Source of the DNA: Halapricum hydrolyticum
GTDB lineage: Archaea > Halobacteriota > Halobacteria > Halobacteriales > Haloarculaceae
DNA: 64,000 nt
Direction: 5' to 3'
NCBI GenBank assembly: GCA_025517565.1
Contig: JAOPKD010000001.1
Location: 248,001-312,000, forward strand
Shown: piece by piece, positions 1 to 8,844 of the stretch
Position numbering within the stretch: position 1 is the stretch's first letter
How the letters are laid out: each line of letters opens with the position of its first letter
Notes under the pieces: model-generated
Told to the model about the DNA's origin: nothing
Seen by the model: only the letters and a program-made list of their open reading frames with translations
Database searches by the model: none
Made by a program: the position numbers and the translations under genes

Positions 1-162
1 CGAAGGCATATCTCTCCCGTCGATGTCGACCGAAAAGACGTTTTGGTCTGCGATTCGGGGGCGGAACCGGCCGCAGACCGGTAAAGACATCGGAGAATCG
101 GTCACTCGGGAGTCCTACTGATAAGCCAACCTCTTCGAGAGTTGGTAGCCGACGTGTGCACA

Positions 163-1875
163 CTATTCATCAGCGAGTGTAACACCGGTGATTTCGAATC
201 GCGCCCCGCCGTTGGACGCTTCGGTAACCCGTGTCTCCCAGTCGTGGGCTTCCACGATTTGCTCGACAATCGATAATCCGAATCCGGTGCCGTCTTCGTA
301 TTCAGAGTACCCGTGATCGAAGACTTCTTCTCGGGTCTCTTCGGGAATGCCGGAGCCGTCATCCGCAACGAAAAAACCATCCGGCAATGAACCAACCCTG
401 ACGGTTACCTTTTCGCCGCCGTGTTCAACCGCATTCCGGAACAGGTTCTCCAGAAGCTGTCGGAACCGGCTTCTGTCTGCCAGTATCGTCATCTCAGCAT
501 CGACTCTGATTGCGGCTTCAGACGTTTCCACGGAGCCCCAGCAGGTATCTACGAAACTCGACAGAGTGATCGGTTCCCGGTCACTCACGTCCTGACCGGC
601 CCTGGCAAGCACTAGCAGGTCGTCGATCAGCTCGAAGCTTCGATTGAGACTTTTCGCCGCAACGTTCAGATGCTCAGAACCACAGTCGTCTTTGGCGAGT
701 TCGAGCCGGCCTTGCACGACGTGAAGCGGGTTGCGGAGGTCATGCGAGACGACGCTGGCAAACTGCTCCAGACGCTCGTTCTGTCGTTGTAGTCTCTGTT
801 CACGAACTTTCTGTTCGGTGATCTCACGGAGCACAATCAGTCTCCCTCTCGCAGTCTTTCTCTCGTTTTGGATAGGAGAAATATCCAGATCGAAATGGCG
901 GATCGAACTCGCATCTCGCATAGTGATTTCTGTCTCAACCGAAGGTTCGTCTGCAAACCGTTGAAATTGATCCGGGAATTTGGCGAAGAACTCCTCGGCG
1001 GCCATGCCCCACCAGTCATCTGGTACGTTGAATAGATCCCTTGCAGACGGGTTACAGTCGACGACGCGACTCTCTTCGTTGAGCATCACGACCGGGGCGT
1101 TTTGTTGCTCAACGAGCTGTCGACGCCCTACCGGAGCAACCTGCAACATTTCATACCGGAAGATGGCAATCGCAAAGGCGACGCCGGTAATCCCGAAAGA
1201 AGCGTCAGTGACGTTTAATTCCGCCGGCACAATCCCAACGAGCAGAAGAGAATTGGCTACAGGCGGTGCTCCGATGCCGATTATCAACCAGACGGCTTCG
1301 CCCAGGTACAACTCACTCTGGTTCCTAAGGACATAACGAACGAGGATGACTACGCTGACGAAGATCACGGTGTAGGCATAGACCTGGAGGAGACGAAACG
1401 GTAATTTGAGTGACCTGTCGAGAGTGACCCACTCCTTGAACGTCACTCCGAGGATTGTTACGGGTCCGTTCGAGACGAGGCCGTTCACCTCATACATGTA
1501 TTCGGGCGAGAGGACGCCAGCAGAGCTGGTCACAGCGATGGTCCCGACTGCGATACCGACTGTCCACCGATTTACCCAGTCGGTGTTGTCGGAATACGCC
1601 AGCGCGAACCACAGTAGCGAATAAGCGGAGAACAATACGAGAACAGTATTGACGAAATTATACCCGAGCAGCTTCAGTTCTACCGTCGTCGCAGCGTCAA
1701 CGAAAAGGTTGCCAAGGGTAGTCAGGCTCAGCCCAAACATAAGGGAAACAAAAGCGAGCAGTTCTGGCCTGTGGCCAAGTCGATGATACTGTATTCCCCC
1801 GTACGCCGCCAGAGATATCAGGACGACAAACACGAACCCGACAATTGGTAGTTGTGGCGGGATCTGGTATACCAT
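163..1875 (-). CDS. Orphan membrane histidine kinase (7TM-PAS-HisKA-HATPase)
   Basis: A 570-aa sensor kinase. Residues ~1-240 hold about seven hydrophobic segments, as in the 7TM histidine kinase N-terminal family. A PAS-like domain follows (~255-360), then a HisKA helix with the phospho-acceptor motif SHDLRNP (~375), then the ATPase domain with N-box NLFRNAVEH, G1 DDGSGIP and G2 GTGFGLS. The start chosen is the ATG at 1875, where the membrane domain begins; the open frame runs further upstream but that stretch is Ser-rich, overlaps the grpE 5' region and looks non-coding. No response regulator is adjacent, so the partner is unknown. A membrane signal-transduction role is secure; the signal is not identifiable. 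Confidence 0.92.
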   Translation of the reverse strand: MVYQIPPQLPIVGFVFVVLISLAAYGGIQYHRLGHRPELLAFVSLMFGLSLTTLGNLFVDAATTVELKLLGYNFVNTVLVLFSAYSLLWFALAYSDNTDWVNRWTVGIAVGTIAVTSSAGVLSPEYMYEVNGLVSNGPVTILGVTFKEWVTLDRSLKLPFRLLQVYAYTVIFVSVVILVRYVLRNQSELYLGEAVWLIIGIGAPPVANSLLLVGIVPAELNVTDASFGITGVAFAIAIFRYEMLQVAPVGRRQLVEQQNAPVVMLNEESRVVDCNPSARDLFNVPDDWWGMAAEEFFAKFPDQFQRFADEPSVETEITMRDASSIRHFDLDISPIQNERKTARGRLIVLREITEQKVREQRLQRQNERLEQFASVVSHDLRNPLHVVQGRLELAKDDCGSEHLNVAAKSLNRSFELIDDLLVLARAGQDVSDREPITLSSFVDTCWGSVETSEAAIRVDAEMTILADRSRFRQLLENLFRNAVEHGGEKVTVRVGSLPDGFFVADDGSGIPEETREEVFDHGYSEYEDGTGFGLSIVEQIVEAHDWETRVTEASNGGARFEITGVTLADE

Positions 1876-2107
1876 ATATATTGATTTGACCGTCCTCGTC
1901 CAGGGTATGCATCTGTGCCATCTTGAATAATTGGTATTTCCTTGCCACTCTCCTGGGGACGAGCGTCCCGTCAACGCTCGACACCGTTGCCGATCGGCTG
2001 CGTCGAAGAGACCGACTGCCCGCAGAATGTGACGCCGGATGACAAGACTCGGCCGTGACCAACTGACAGTATCAATGCTTTTACCGCCGTATCGGCTTTG
2101 TCCGCAC

Positions 2108-2932
2108 ATGACCGACCAGGAGGGCATGTCCGAAGGAGAGACGGCCGAGGAGCGCGTCGGCGACGACCAGTCGGCCGACGAGACGACAAACGACGGCGAG
2201 GAGACGACCGGTGACGTGTCCGAAGGGGAAGACGACGCGTCCGAGAGAACAGACGGCGCGTCTGAGACGGATGACGACACGTCTGTGAGCGAAGATAGCG
2301 CGTCCGAGGAAAGCGCCGACGACGGCGGAGCGACCGAGAACGCCGAACCGGACGTCGATCTCGAAGACGAACGAGCCGCCGAAGATCTCGACGTAGCCGA
2401 GGAGGTGCTCGAACACGTCGAGTCGAGCGATCCGGCCGAGGTCGCCGACGAACTCGCGACGCTCCGGTTCGAGGTCGAAGCGCTCGAAGCCGAGCGTGAC
2501 GACTACGAGGAGGAGGTCGAATCGCTTCAATCGCGTCTCAAGCGCAAGCAGGCCGACTTCGAGAACTACAAGAAGCGGATGAAGAAACGCCGCGAGCAGG
2601 AGAAAGCACGCGCGACCGAGGACCTGGTCACGCGCCTGCTCGACGTCCGGGACAACCTCCAGCGAGCGCTCGAACAGGACGAGGACGCCGACATCCGCGA
2701 CGGGATCGAGACGACGCTCAAACAGTTCGACCGTGTCCTCGAAGACGAGAACGTCGAACCGGTCGAGCCCGAACCCGGCGACGAGGTCGATCCCGAGCGC
2801 CACGAGGTGCTCGTCCGCATGGACAGCGACCAGCCGGAGGGAACGATCGCACAGGTTCACCGACCCGGTTACGAGATGGCCGGAAAGGTCATCCGGACGG
2901 CGCAAGTCGCCGTCAGCGACGGCGACGAGTAA
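2108..2932 (+). CDS. grpE: GrpE nucleotide exchange factor
   Basis: A 274-aa GrpE family protein, the exchange factor for the DnaK (Hsp70) chaperone. Residues ~1-95 are a low-complexity Asp/Glu/Ser/Thr tail typical of haloarchaeal versions. A coiled coil (~110-165) contains FENYKKRMKKRREQEKARA, matching the GrpE dimerisation helix, and the C-terminal beta domain has the RHEVLVRM and GYEMAGKVIRTAQVAV segments. The ATG at 2108 was chosen; a second ATG at 2126 is possible. In many haloarchaea dnaK follows directly, but here a convergent transporter gene follows, so dnaK must be elsewhere. The upstream gap to the divergent kinase (1876-2107) carries an AT-rich stretch near 2094 that may be the promoter. 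Confidence 0.93.
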   Translation: MTDQEGMSEGETAEERVGDDQSADETTNDGEETTGDVSEGEDDASERTDGASETDDDTSVSEDSASEESADDGGATENAEPDVDLEDERAAEDLDVAEEVLEHVESSDPAEVADELATLRFEVEALEAERDDYEEEVESLQSRLKRKQADFENYKKRMKKRREQEKARATEDLVTRLLDVRDNLQRALEQDEDADIRDGIETTLKQFDRVLEDENVEPVEPEPGDEVDPERHEVLVRMDSDQPEGTIAQVHRPGYEMAGKVIRTAQVAVSDGDE

Positions 2933-3066
2933 CGGGACCGATCGACGAGCGCACGGATTTCGAAGCCGGAACCGCGATCACGATCACACCGATTATTGTA
3001 CTGATTTACCGCCCCGACCGCCCCATATCGGCCGGTCGATACGGAACAGATGTCCAGTACTCCGTC

Positions 3067-3714
3067 TCAGTCGCCGTGAGAGACCTGTGTAGACGTGGCG
3101 TCGCCGTCAGCACTGCCGGCGAACAGTTCCATCGCCGGCCGGCCGAGCGGGACGGAAAGCCCACCCGTCGCGGCCAGCGCGTGGGTCAGCATGTACAGCC
3201 CCCAGCCGAGCAGCGCGAGGAACCCGATTCCTGGGATGACTGCCGGGATCAACCCGAGATCGTGCATGCCGGCCGCACCGAGTGCGAGAAAGCCCAGCGG
3301 ACCGATCAGGAACTCGAACCACGGCTTTTGCAGTAGTGCGAGCGACCACATCCCGAGCAACACGCCCAGGAACAGCGACCACGTCCCGAAGAACGGGTTC
3401 AGACCGCCCGCGAGCCCGATCTCGTTGGCGACCAGCATGAATCCGGGACCCCACATGAACAGCATTCCGAACGTCCCCATCAGTGTTCCGCCAGCGGCGT
3501 CACCTCGCTTGAGCGACAGGACGCCGGTCAGCAGCTGGAGCAGCCCACCGACGAACCCGACGACCGCGATGAGGGGCGCTGCACCCGACCCCCACCAGCC
3601 GAGGAAATCCCCCGCGAACGCGAGGTTAATCCCCACCAGCGGGGCCAATCCGAGCGCGCTGGGGTCGGCCCAGCGCTCGCCAGCGATCGCGCCTGCAGTA
3701 TCTGTTTCCGACAT
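3067..3714 (-). CDS. GPR1/FUN34/YaaH (AceTr) family acetate transporter-like membrane protein
   Basis: A 215-aa protein with about six transmembrane helices. The N-terminal segment DPSALGLAPL matches the family signature usually written NPAPLGL, which precedes helix 1 in succinate/acetate channels (SatP, Ato/Gpr1). Gly-rich hydrophobic helices follow through ~residue 195, then a short hydrophilic tail. The family moves acetate and related short monocarboxylates across the cytoplasmic membrane; the substrate here is inferred from the family only. It is convergent with grpE and divergent from the site-2 protease gene; the 160-bp gap 3715-3874 is AT-rich near 3725-3780 and probably contains both promoters. 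Confidence 0.8.
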   Translation of the reverse strand: MSETDTAGAIAGERWADPSALGLAPLVGINLAFAGDFLGWWGSGAAPLIAVVGFVGGLLQLLTGVLSLKRGDAAGGTLMGTFGMLFMWGPGFMLVANEIGLAGGLNPFFGTWSLFLGVLLGMWSLALLQKPWFEFLIGPLGFLALGAAGMHDLGLIPAVIPGIGFLALLGWGLYMLTHALAATGGLSVPLGRPAMELFAGSADGDATSTQVSHGD

Positions 3715-3874
3715 ATGTTGCCTCTACCCGATATAGCGAGATCTGTGATAAAATAGTTTCTATAGTGATATTTTCGTCTGTAACGATCATTCTAGTTCAC
3801 GGTTTTCAGTCAACGTCGTCGCGCGCACATATCGGACACCCGGGCTTAAGGTGATACCCCGACTACAAACAGAT

Positions 3875-5083
3875 ATGCCACGTTTCCGGATCGGTAGTGC
3901 GTTTGGGATCCCGATTCAGTTGGATCTAACCTTCCTGATCGTCCTGCCGCTTTTCGCCTGGATCATCGGCGTGCAGATCGGCGAGACTGCCGCTGTCCTG
4001 AACGACATCTGGGGAGCCGGACTGCCGATCGAACCACTCGAAGGAGATCTGATTCGATGGGGCCTCGGGTTGGCTGCCGCGACGGGGCTTTTCGTCGGCG
4101 TCGTCCTGCACGAGCTGGGCCACTCGCTGGTGGCGATCCGGTACGGTTATCCGATCTCCTCGATCACGCTGTGGCTGTTCGGCGGTATCGCGCAACTCGA
4201 CGAGATGCCCGAAGACTGGCGCCACGAACTGCTCATCGCGCTGGCCGGCCCCTTCGTCAGTGTCGTGCTCGCGGTGCTCACGTATGTGGCGTTTCTGATA
4301 GTGCCCGTCAGTGACAACGTCGCGCTGGCGTCGGGGAAGTTCCTGCTCGGCTATCTGGCACTGATGAACGTCGCGCTGGCCGTGTTCAACATGCTGCCCG
4401 GCTTCCCGATGGACGGCGGGCGAGTCCTGCGGGCGCTGCTCGCGCGCAACCGCGGGTACGCTCGGGCGACGAAGATCGCCGCAGAGGTCGGGAAAGTGTT
4501 CGCGATCCTGCTGGGGCTGTTCGGCCTGTTCGGCCCCGGGGGTCTGTTCCTGGTTGCCATCGCTTTCTTCATCTACATCGGCGCCTCCGGCGAGGCCCAG
4601 CAGACGATGATGAAAGCTGCGTTCGAGGGGTTCGAAGTCCGCGACATCATGACGCCTGCCGATCGCGTCCAGACCGTCGACACAAAGGACAGCGTCGCCG
4701 AGTTGGTCGAACAGATGTTCCGCGAGCGACACACGGGGTATCCAGTCGAACGCGACGGTGATATCGTCGGGCTGGTCACACTGGAAGACGCGCGTGCAGT
4801 TCGCGAGGTCGAGCGCGAAGCCTACCGCGTCGAAGAGATCATGACGACCGATCTGGAGACGATTGAACCGGCCGCGAGCGCGATGGAAGCGATGGAACGG
4901 CTCCAGCGCAACAACATCGGTCGGTTGCTCGTCTACGACGACGAGAAGTTCGTCGGGCTGCTCACCCGTTCGGATCTGCTGACGGCACTGAACATCATCA
5001 AGGAGGGCGGCAGTATCGGTCGCCAATCCGTGTCGACCGGATCGCCGGACGAATCGCTCTCGTCCGAGCAGAGCCGGCTCTGA
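3875..5083 (+). CDS. Site-2 protease family zinc metalloprotease with CBS pair
   Basis: A 402-aa integral membrane M50-type protease. The zinc motif HELGH sits in the membrane segment VVLHELGHSLVAI (~residue 83), and the third ligand motif is NMLPGFPMDGGRVLRALLA (~175). Five to six hydrophobic helices occupy residues ~10-250, followed by two CBS domains (~255-375) that would bind adenosyl ligands. This is the S2P/SpoIVFB-like CBS subclass common in haloarchaea; substrates are probably membrane-anchored regulators, but none is indicated here. The start ATG at 3875 matches the conserved N-terminus MPRFRIGSAFGIPI; an earlier in-frame GTG at 3851 is less likely. Confidence 0.93.
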   Translation: MPRFRIGSAFGIPIQLDLTFLIVLPLFAWIIGVQIGETAAVLNDIWGAGLPIEPLEGDLIRWGLGLAAATGLFVGVVLHELGHSLVAIRYGYPISSITLWLFGGIAQLDEMPEDWRHELLIALAGPFVSVVLAVLTYVAFLIVPVSDNVALASGKFLLGYLALMNVALAVFNMLPGFPMDGGRVLRALLARNRGYARATKIAAEVGKVFAILLGLFGLFGPGGLFLVAIAFFIYIGASGEAQQTMMKAAFEGFEVRDIMTPADRVQTVDTKDSVAELVEQMFRERHTGYPVERDGDIVGLVTLEDARAVREVEREAYRVEEIMTTDLETIEPAASAMEAMERLQRNNIGRLLVYDDEKFVGLLTRSDLLTALNIIKEGGSIGRQSVSTGSPDESLSSEQSRL

Positions 5084-5101
5084 GAGGGACGACGGTCACT
5101 A

Positions 5102-5602
5102 TCAAACCGGCAGCGAGAATTCGCGCACGGAGACGTTTCGATGACTATCCCAGACGGACAGTCGCTCGGCCGTCCACCTTATCGGCTCGACCTCTCTCCG
5201 GGCGAGTCGACGTGCATCGGCCAGCTCACCGCCGCGAGCGATCGTCACGTGGGGCGTGTAGTCGTCCGCTTCGATTCTTTCGACCGGATCGAAGACGCCA
5301 CAGAGTCGCTCGTGGAGCTGTCGCAGGCCAGGACTCTCGACGTCGAGATAGACGACGGGTGCAGACCCGGTCGTCGCCGTTTCGAACAGGTCGATACCTG
5401 ACACTCGGAGTTCGAACGGCGCGACGCCAGCGAGGGCTTCGCGTACCCGCGCAGCCAGTCGAGCGCCGTCACCGTCCCCGAGCCGCTTGCAAACAAGCGT
5501 GTGCTCGCCGTGCTGGCGGGCTCGTGCCCGCGGCACGTCTCGAGCGAGCGAACTCGCCAGCCGCGTCACTGCTGACGGCGGCGGGACGTTCAGGCTGTAC
5601 AC
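5102..5602 (-). CDS. 2H phosphoesterase / 2'-5' RNA ligase-like protein
   Basis: A 166-aa member of the 2H phosphoesterase superfamily (RNA 2',3'-cyclic phosphodiesterase, formerly 2'-5' RNA ligase). The two His-x-Thr/Ser-x motifs that define the active site are visible: HTLV (~residue 34) and HVTI (~117). Between them are the expected alternating beta strands. It would act on 2',3'-cyclic or 2'-5' phosphodiester bonds in RNA or small nucleotides; the true substrate is unknown. It is convergent with the site-2 protease gene (18-bp gap), so terminators must be very short or overlapping. Confidence 0.8.
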   Translation of the reverse strand: MYSLNVPPPSAVTRLASSLARDVPRARARQHGEHTLVCKRLGDGDGARLAARVREALAGVAPFELRVSGIDLFETATTGSAPVVYLDVESPGLRQLHERLCGVFDPVERIEADDYTPHVTIARGGELADARRLARREVEPIRWTAERLSVWDSHRNVSVREFSLPV

Positions 5603-5642
5603 GTTTTCAACCAGGAGATAGCAGCAAATAAGCGTCGCGGTC

Positions 5643-5816
5643 CTACAGGCGATCGAGCAACCACAGGACGATCAGCACGACGATCAACAGGCCCAACAGT
5701 GGCTGGAACGGGCCGAGCAACCAGCCAAGGATACCGAGGATTTCACCGATGATCTCCAGGAGGATCCACACTACGACCAGTACGAGAACGATTTTCAGAA
5801 GGTCGTTTGCATCCAT
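5643..5816 (-). CDS. Small two-helix membrane protein
   Basis: A 57-aa hydrophobic protein starting MDANDLLKIVLVLVVVW, with two transmembrane stretches separated by a Gly-Trp-Leu-Leu-Gly-Pro turn and ending in a charged WLLDRL. Short proteins of this pattern are widely conserved in haloarchaea as an uncharacterised family; I infer membership from the pattern only. The start is the ATG at 5816; a longer frame upstream runs into promoter-like, non-acidic sequence and is not used. Function unknown. Confidence 0.7.
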   Translation of the reverse strand: MDANDLLKIVLVLVVVWILLEIIGEILGILGWLLGPFQPLLGLLIVVLIVLWLLDRL

Positions 5817-5891
5817 ACTTGTTCGTGGGTTAGGATCGGTCAAAGGTGTTGCGGCCCCATCGCTGACTGAACGGTTCGAAAACGCAGGAAA

Positions 5892-5941
5892 GGTGGGGGT
5901 GGGGGGTAGGTGGGGGATAAGGCACCCTGCAGGGTGCCTTA
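5892..5941. repeat. G-tract run beside a 24-bp perfect palindrome
   Basis: In the 296-bp gap between the small membrane gene and the gene at 6113, the plus strand has runs of five, six and five G separated by one to five bases (5892-5916), a possible G-quadruplex. Directly after it lies a perfect palindrome at 5918-5941 whose half-site is TAAGGCACCCTG. No U-run follows, so a simple terminator is unlikely; an operator between divergent promoters is plausible but unproven. A TATA-like stretch (TTTTATACA) near 6078 probably serves the gene at 6113. Confidence 0.55.
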
Positions 5942-6112
5942 CGGTGGTGATGGAATCAGCGGGATATAACCTTTTCTTCCGGATATCAGATATGATATCG
6001 GACGAGGGCAAGAGAGAAAATGCATTTCGAAAGTGCGTCGCGAATCGCTGCGTCGGAGACCTGGCGCAGCAGGAGATGGTTTTATACACGCTAATCCAGT
6101 ATCGGTTATCGA

Positions 6113-6898
6113 ATGCCCACGTTCGAGCTGGACGTGTCGGAGGAGACCGCACGCGGGTTGGCCGTCGAGGCCGATTTACTCGGCTTTGAGACGCGAGAGG
6201 CGTACCTCAAGTGGATCGTCAGCCGTCGATTCGCGATCGACAGCGACGACGAACGCGCAGCGTTGCTGACCGCCTACGCCGAGCGAGCCGAAGAGATGGA
6301 CCTCCGGAACGTCGAAACGCCGCCGATCGAACGCGAGATCGAGGCCGATCCGCCCGATCCCGACGACTTCGCGGCGGTCATGGGGACGAACCTCGCGCCG
6401 AACGTCGACCGGATCGAAGACGATACGCTCGCGGACAGCGCCTCTGCCCTCTCGAACGTCGAGGCGAACCGCTTCGACGAGTTCGCCCGCCGTGCAGTCG
6501 CACAGACCCGCGAGCGCCTCGGCGACGGCGTCGGCTCGGGGATCAACTACAGCTCGCAGACGGCGATCGACGACGACCGTCGGATCGGCGAAGACATCGC
6601 CGATCTCGACGCGATCGAGGTCCCCGGGTACGAGGAGGAACTGGTGGCGCGACGGCGACGAGCCGTCGGGGCCGCGCTCGCGTTGCTCCGCGACCTCGAA
6701 TCGGCAAAGCGGAACGATTTCCTCGACGCACTCTACGAGGAATTCCCCGCCGGCTACGACTCCGAATCGGCCTGGTGGGAGTGCATCAAACAGGGACTTG
6801 AACAGGTCGATCGCGTCAAGCCGGCCCGCAACGGCAGCCACATCTGGGAATTCCGGTCGGTCCCCGGACGCGTCAGGCGCATTTCGTACGACGAGTAG
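6113..6898 (+). CDS. Conserved hypothetical acidic protein, RHH-like N-terminus
   Basis: A 261-aa soluble acidic protein that I do not recognise by name. Residues 1-45 (MPTFELDVSEETARGLAVEA...) look like a short beta strand followed by two helices, similar to a ribbon-helix-helix module. The middle (45-160) is Asp/Glu-rich and probably disordered. The C-terminal ~80 residues contain Trp/Cys and basic patches (DSESAWWECIKQGLEQVDRV) resembling a small helical DNA-binding or interaction domain. It is convergent with psmA. A DNA-related role is a guess. Confidence 0.65.
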   Translation: MPTFELDVSEETARGLAVEADLLGFETREAYLKWIVSRRFAIDSDDERAALLTAYAERAEEMDLRNVETPPIEREIEADPPDPDDFAAVMGTNLAPNVDRIEDDTLADSASALSNVEANRFDEFARRAVAQTRERLGDGVGSGINYSSQTAIDDDRRIGEDIADLDAIEVPGYEEELVARRRRAVGAALALLRDLESAKRNDFLDALYEEFPAGYDSESAWWECIKQGLEQVDRVKPARNGSHIWEFRSVPGRVRRISYDE

Positions 6899-6919
6899 CG
6901 CCGTAGGAACGCGTGGAAG

Positions 6920-7687
6920 CTACTCGTCTTCGCCGGCGGTCTCGTCGTCTTCTTCGGTCGCGAGGATGTCGTTCGCTTCGAGGTGCTCGCGTTTCTCGTC
7001 TTCGTCGAGTTCCCGGAAACGTTCGTCTTCGACGGCAATCGTGGCGACGCCGATCCCCTCTGGCGAAAGTCCTTCGTCGTTGACCGACGCTAGCGCCGAC
7101 AGCGCCAGTCCGACTCCTTCGTCCAGGGTCATGTCGTCGTCGTAGTGCTCCTCGAGGTACTCGCGGATGTCCCCGCGGTCGGCGCCGACGGCCAGAGCTT
7201 TCCACTCGTAGGGCGTTCCCGACGGGTCAGTCTCGTACAGACGCGGCTGTCCGTCGGCGACGCCGGCGATGATCAGCGCGACGCCGAACGGTCGCGCGCC
7301 CCCGACCTGGGTGTATTGCTGGATGTGGTCGGTGACGGCTTTGGTCAGCGTCTCGACGCCGATGGGCTCGTCGTAGCGCAGCTGGTTGATCTGGGCCTGC
7401 TGGCGCGCGAAGTCGATGAGCTGGCGGGCGTCGGCGACGTGGCCAGCGCTCGCGATCCCGATGTGGTCGTCTGCCTTGTGGATCTTCTCCACCGAGGAGC
7501 GCTCCATCAGCGGCGAGCGGATCCGCTTGTCGACGGCCAGCACGACGCCCTCGGGCGTTCGGACGCCGATGCTCGCCGTCCCGCGCTTGACCGCTTCGCG
7601 GGCGTACTCGACCTGATAGAGGCGTCCGTCGGGCGAGAAGATCGTGATTCCCCGATCGTACGCTTGCTGTTGTTGGCTTCCCTGCAT
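6920..7687 (-). CDS. psmA: Proteasome alpha subunit
   Basis: A 255-aa 20S proteasome alpha subunit. The N-terminal signature YDRGITIFSPDGRLYQVEYA forms the gate and alpha-type helix H0, followed by GTASIGVRTPEGVVLAVDKR and GIASAGHVADARQLIDFARQ. A Glu/Asp-rich tail of ~20 residues is typical of halophiles. Alpha rings gate substrate entry and dock the PAN/Cdc48 ATPases in the cytoplasm. It is followed downstream of rnp2 in one minus-strand operon (2-bp gap), an arrangement known as the archaeal exosome/proteasome superoperon. The start is the ATG at 7687. Confidence 0.96.
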   Translation of the reverse strand: MQGSQQQQAYDRGITIFSPDGRLYQVEYAREAVKRGTASIGVRTPEGVVLAVDKRIRSPLMERSSVEKIHKADDHIGIASAGHVADARQLIDFARQQAQINQLRYDEPIGVETLTKAVTDHIQQYTQVGGARPFGVALIIAGVADGQPRLYETDPSGTPYEWKALAVGADRGDIREYLEEHYDDDMTLDEGVGLALSALASVNDEGLSPEGIGVATIAVEDERFRELDEDEKREHLEANDILATEEDDETAGEDE

Positions 7688-7689
7688 AG

Positions 7690-8169
7690 TTACTCGATGT
7701 CGAGTGGCGTCCCAGCCGTGAACGCGTCGTTCATGCGGTATTCGAGCCGGCCATCGCGGACGACAGCCGGCCGCTCCGCGTCCCCGACTGTGACGTGTCT
7801 CTGCTCAGTTCGTTCCGGGCCCCCACGCATATACTTTTCTTCACAGGCCCGGACGGTCCCGCTGGTCCCGGCGACCCGCAACCCGACCGGGTCCGAGCCG
7901 ATCGCGTCGACACAGGCCACGATCGCCCGGGCCCGCTCGCACTCGCCGCGTCGAACCCGGACGATCGCCTCGCCGCCGCCGTCCCAGCCGTCGAACCGAA
8001 CGACGGTCAGATCGACTGCCGCACTGCCGACGTCACCGAGCAGGTTCTGTGCCGCGTACCACAGCTCTCGCTGGAACGCGCCCCTGTCGACGGTCGCGTC
8101 GGGCCACGTCTCGAACCTGACGGCCAGATATCGCCACCGCGGCTGGAGGTGCTTGGGCAGGTGTTTCAC
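7690..8169 (-). CDS. rnp2: RNase P protein component 2 (Rpp14/Pop5)
   Basis: A 159-aa Pop5-family subunit of archaeal RNase P, which removes the 5' leader from pre-tRNA. The N-terminus MKHLPKHLQPRWRYLAVRFE and central WDGGGEAIVRVRRGECERARA fit the family's ferredoxin-like fold. The start codon is GTG at 8169, overlapping the TGA of the upstream methyltransferase by 4 bp (GTGA), which indicates translational coupling. Its usual partner Rpp30 is encoded two genes upstream in the same operon. Confidence 0.92.
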   Translation of the reverse strand: MKHLPKHLQPRWRYLAVRFETWPDATVDRGAFQRELWYAAQNLLGDVGSAAVDLTVVRFDGWDGGGEAIVRVRRGECERARAIVACVDAIGSDPVGLRVAGTSGTVRACEEKYMRGGPERTEQRHVTVGDAERPAVVRDGRLEYRMNDAFTAGTPLDIE

Positions 8170-8795
8170 ACGTGGTCATCTCCCGTAGCCCGCTCGGCGA
8201 CGAGCACGCCCACCTGCTCGTGGACTCGCTCAACGGCGGTCAACGCGAACCCGGCGTCGGTCAGTGCGTCGGCCAGTACGCCCACGGTCGCCGGATCGTC
8301 CACGGCCGGCGAGTAGAACGGTTCTTCGGGGTCGGCCTCGCCGAACAGCATGACGTCCCCGAGCACGAACCGATCGGGGCCGAGACCAGCGATCACGTCG
8401 ATCGCGTCGCGTTTCTCCGCGTCAGAGAGGTGATGCATCGCGAAGTTCGAGACGATCACGTCGACGTCCTCGTCGTCCGGCAGATTCGGCTCGCGAAACC
8501 GGCCGCGTCCGAAGTCGACGTTCTCGATTCCGTCGTCTGCTGCCTTTTTCCGGGCCTGTTCGAGCATTCCCTCGCTCACGTCCCGCCCGATCACGCGGTC
8601 GGCCGCCGACGCGAGCGCGAGCGCGAGCGCGCCCGTTCCGGTTCCGAGATCGAGCACGACATCGTCGCCGTCGACCGCCGCGTGCTCGATCACCAGATCA
8701 CGGCAGTCCCGGTACTCGGGGCTGTGGTCGCCGTCGTCGTACTCCGAGGCTTTCTCGTCGAATCGAGCCGCGTGTTCCGCGACGTCGTCAGTCAT
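8166..8795 (-). CDS. Class I SAM-dependent methyltransferase
   Basis: A 209-aa Rossmann-fold methyltransferase. Motif I for S-adenosylmethionine binding is VVLDLGTGTGALALALA (~50-66), followed by an acidic residue at the end of strand 2 (VIGRDVSEGMLEQAR) and motif IV VIVSNFAMHHLSD (~108). Substrate is unknown; position between the two RNase P protein genes hints at an RNA-related role but that is context only. The ATG at 8795 was chosen because upstream in-frame sequence overlaps rnp3 and lacks family similarity. Confidence 0.85.
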   Translation of the reverse strand: MTDDVAEHAARFDEKASEYDDGDHSPEYRDCRDLVIEHAAVDGDDVVLDLGTGTGALALALASAADRVIGRDVSEGMLEQARKKAADDGIENVDFGRGRFREPNLPDDEDVDVIVSNFAMHHLSDAEKRDAIDVIAGLGPDRFVLGDVMLFGEADPEEPFYSPAVDDPATVGVLADALTDAGFALTAVERVHEQVGVLVAERATGDDHV

Positions 8796-8844
8796 AGTCG
8801 GACGTACGGGTGCCGCGCGCAAAGAAGGCTCGATCGCGTCTCGG

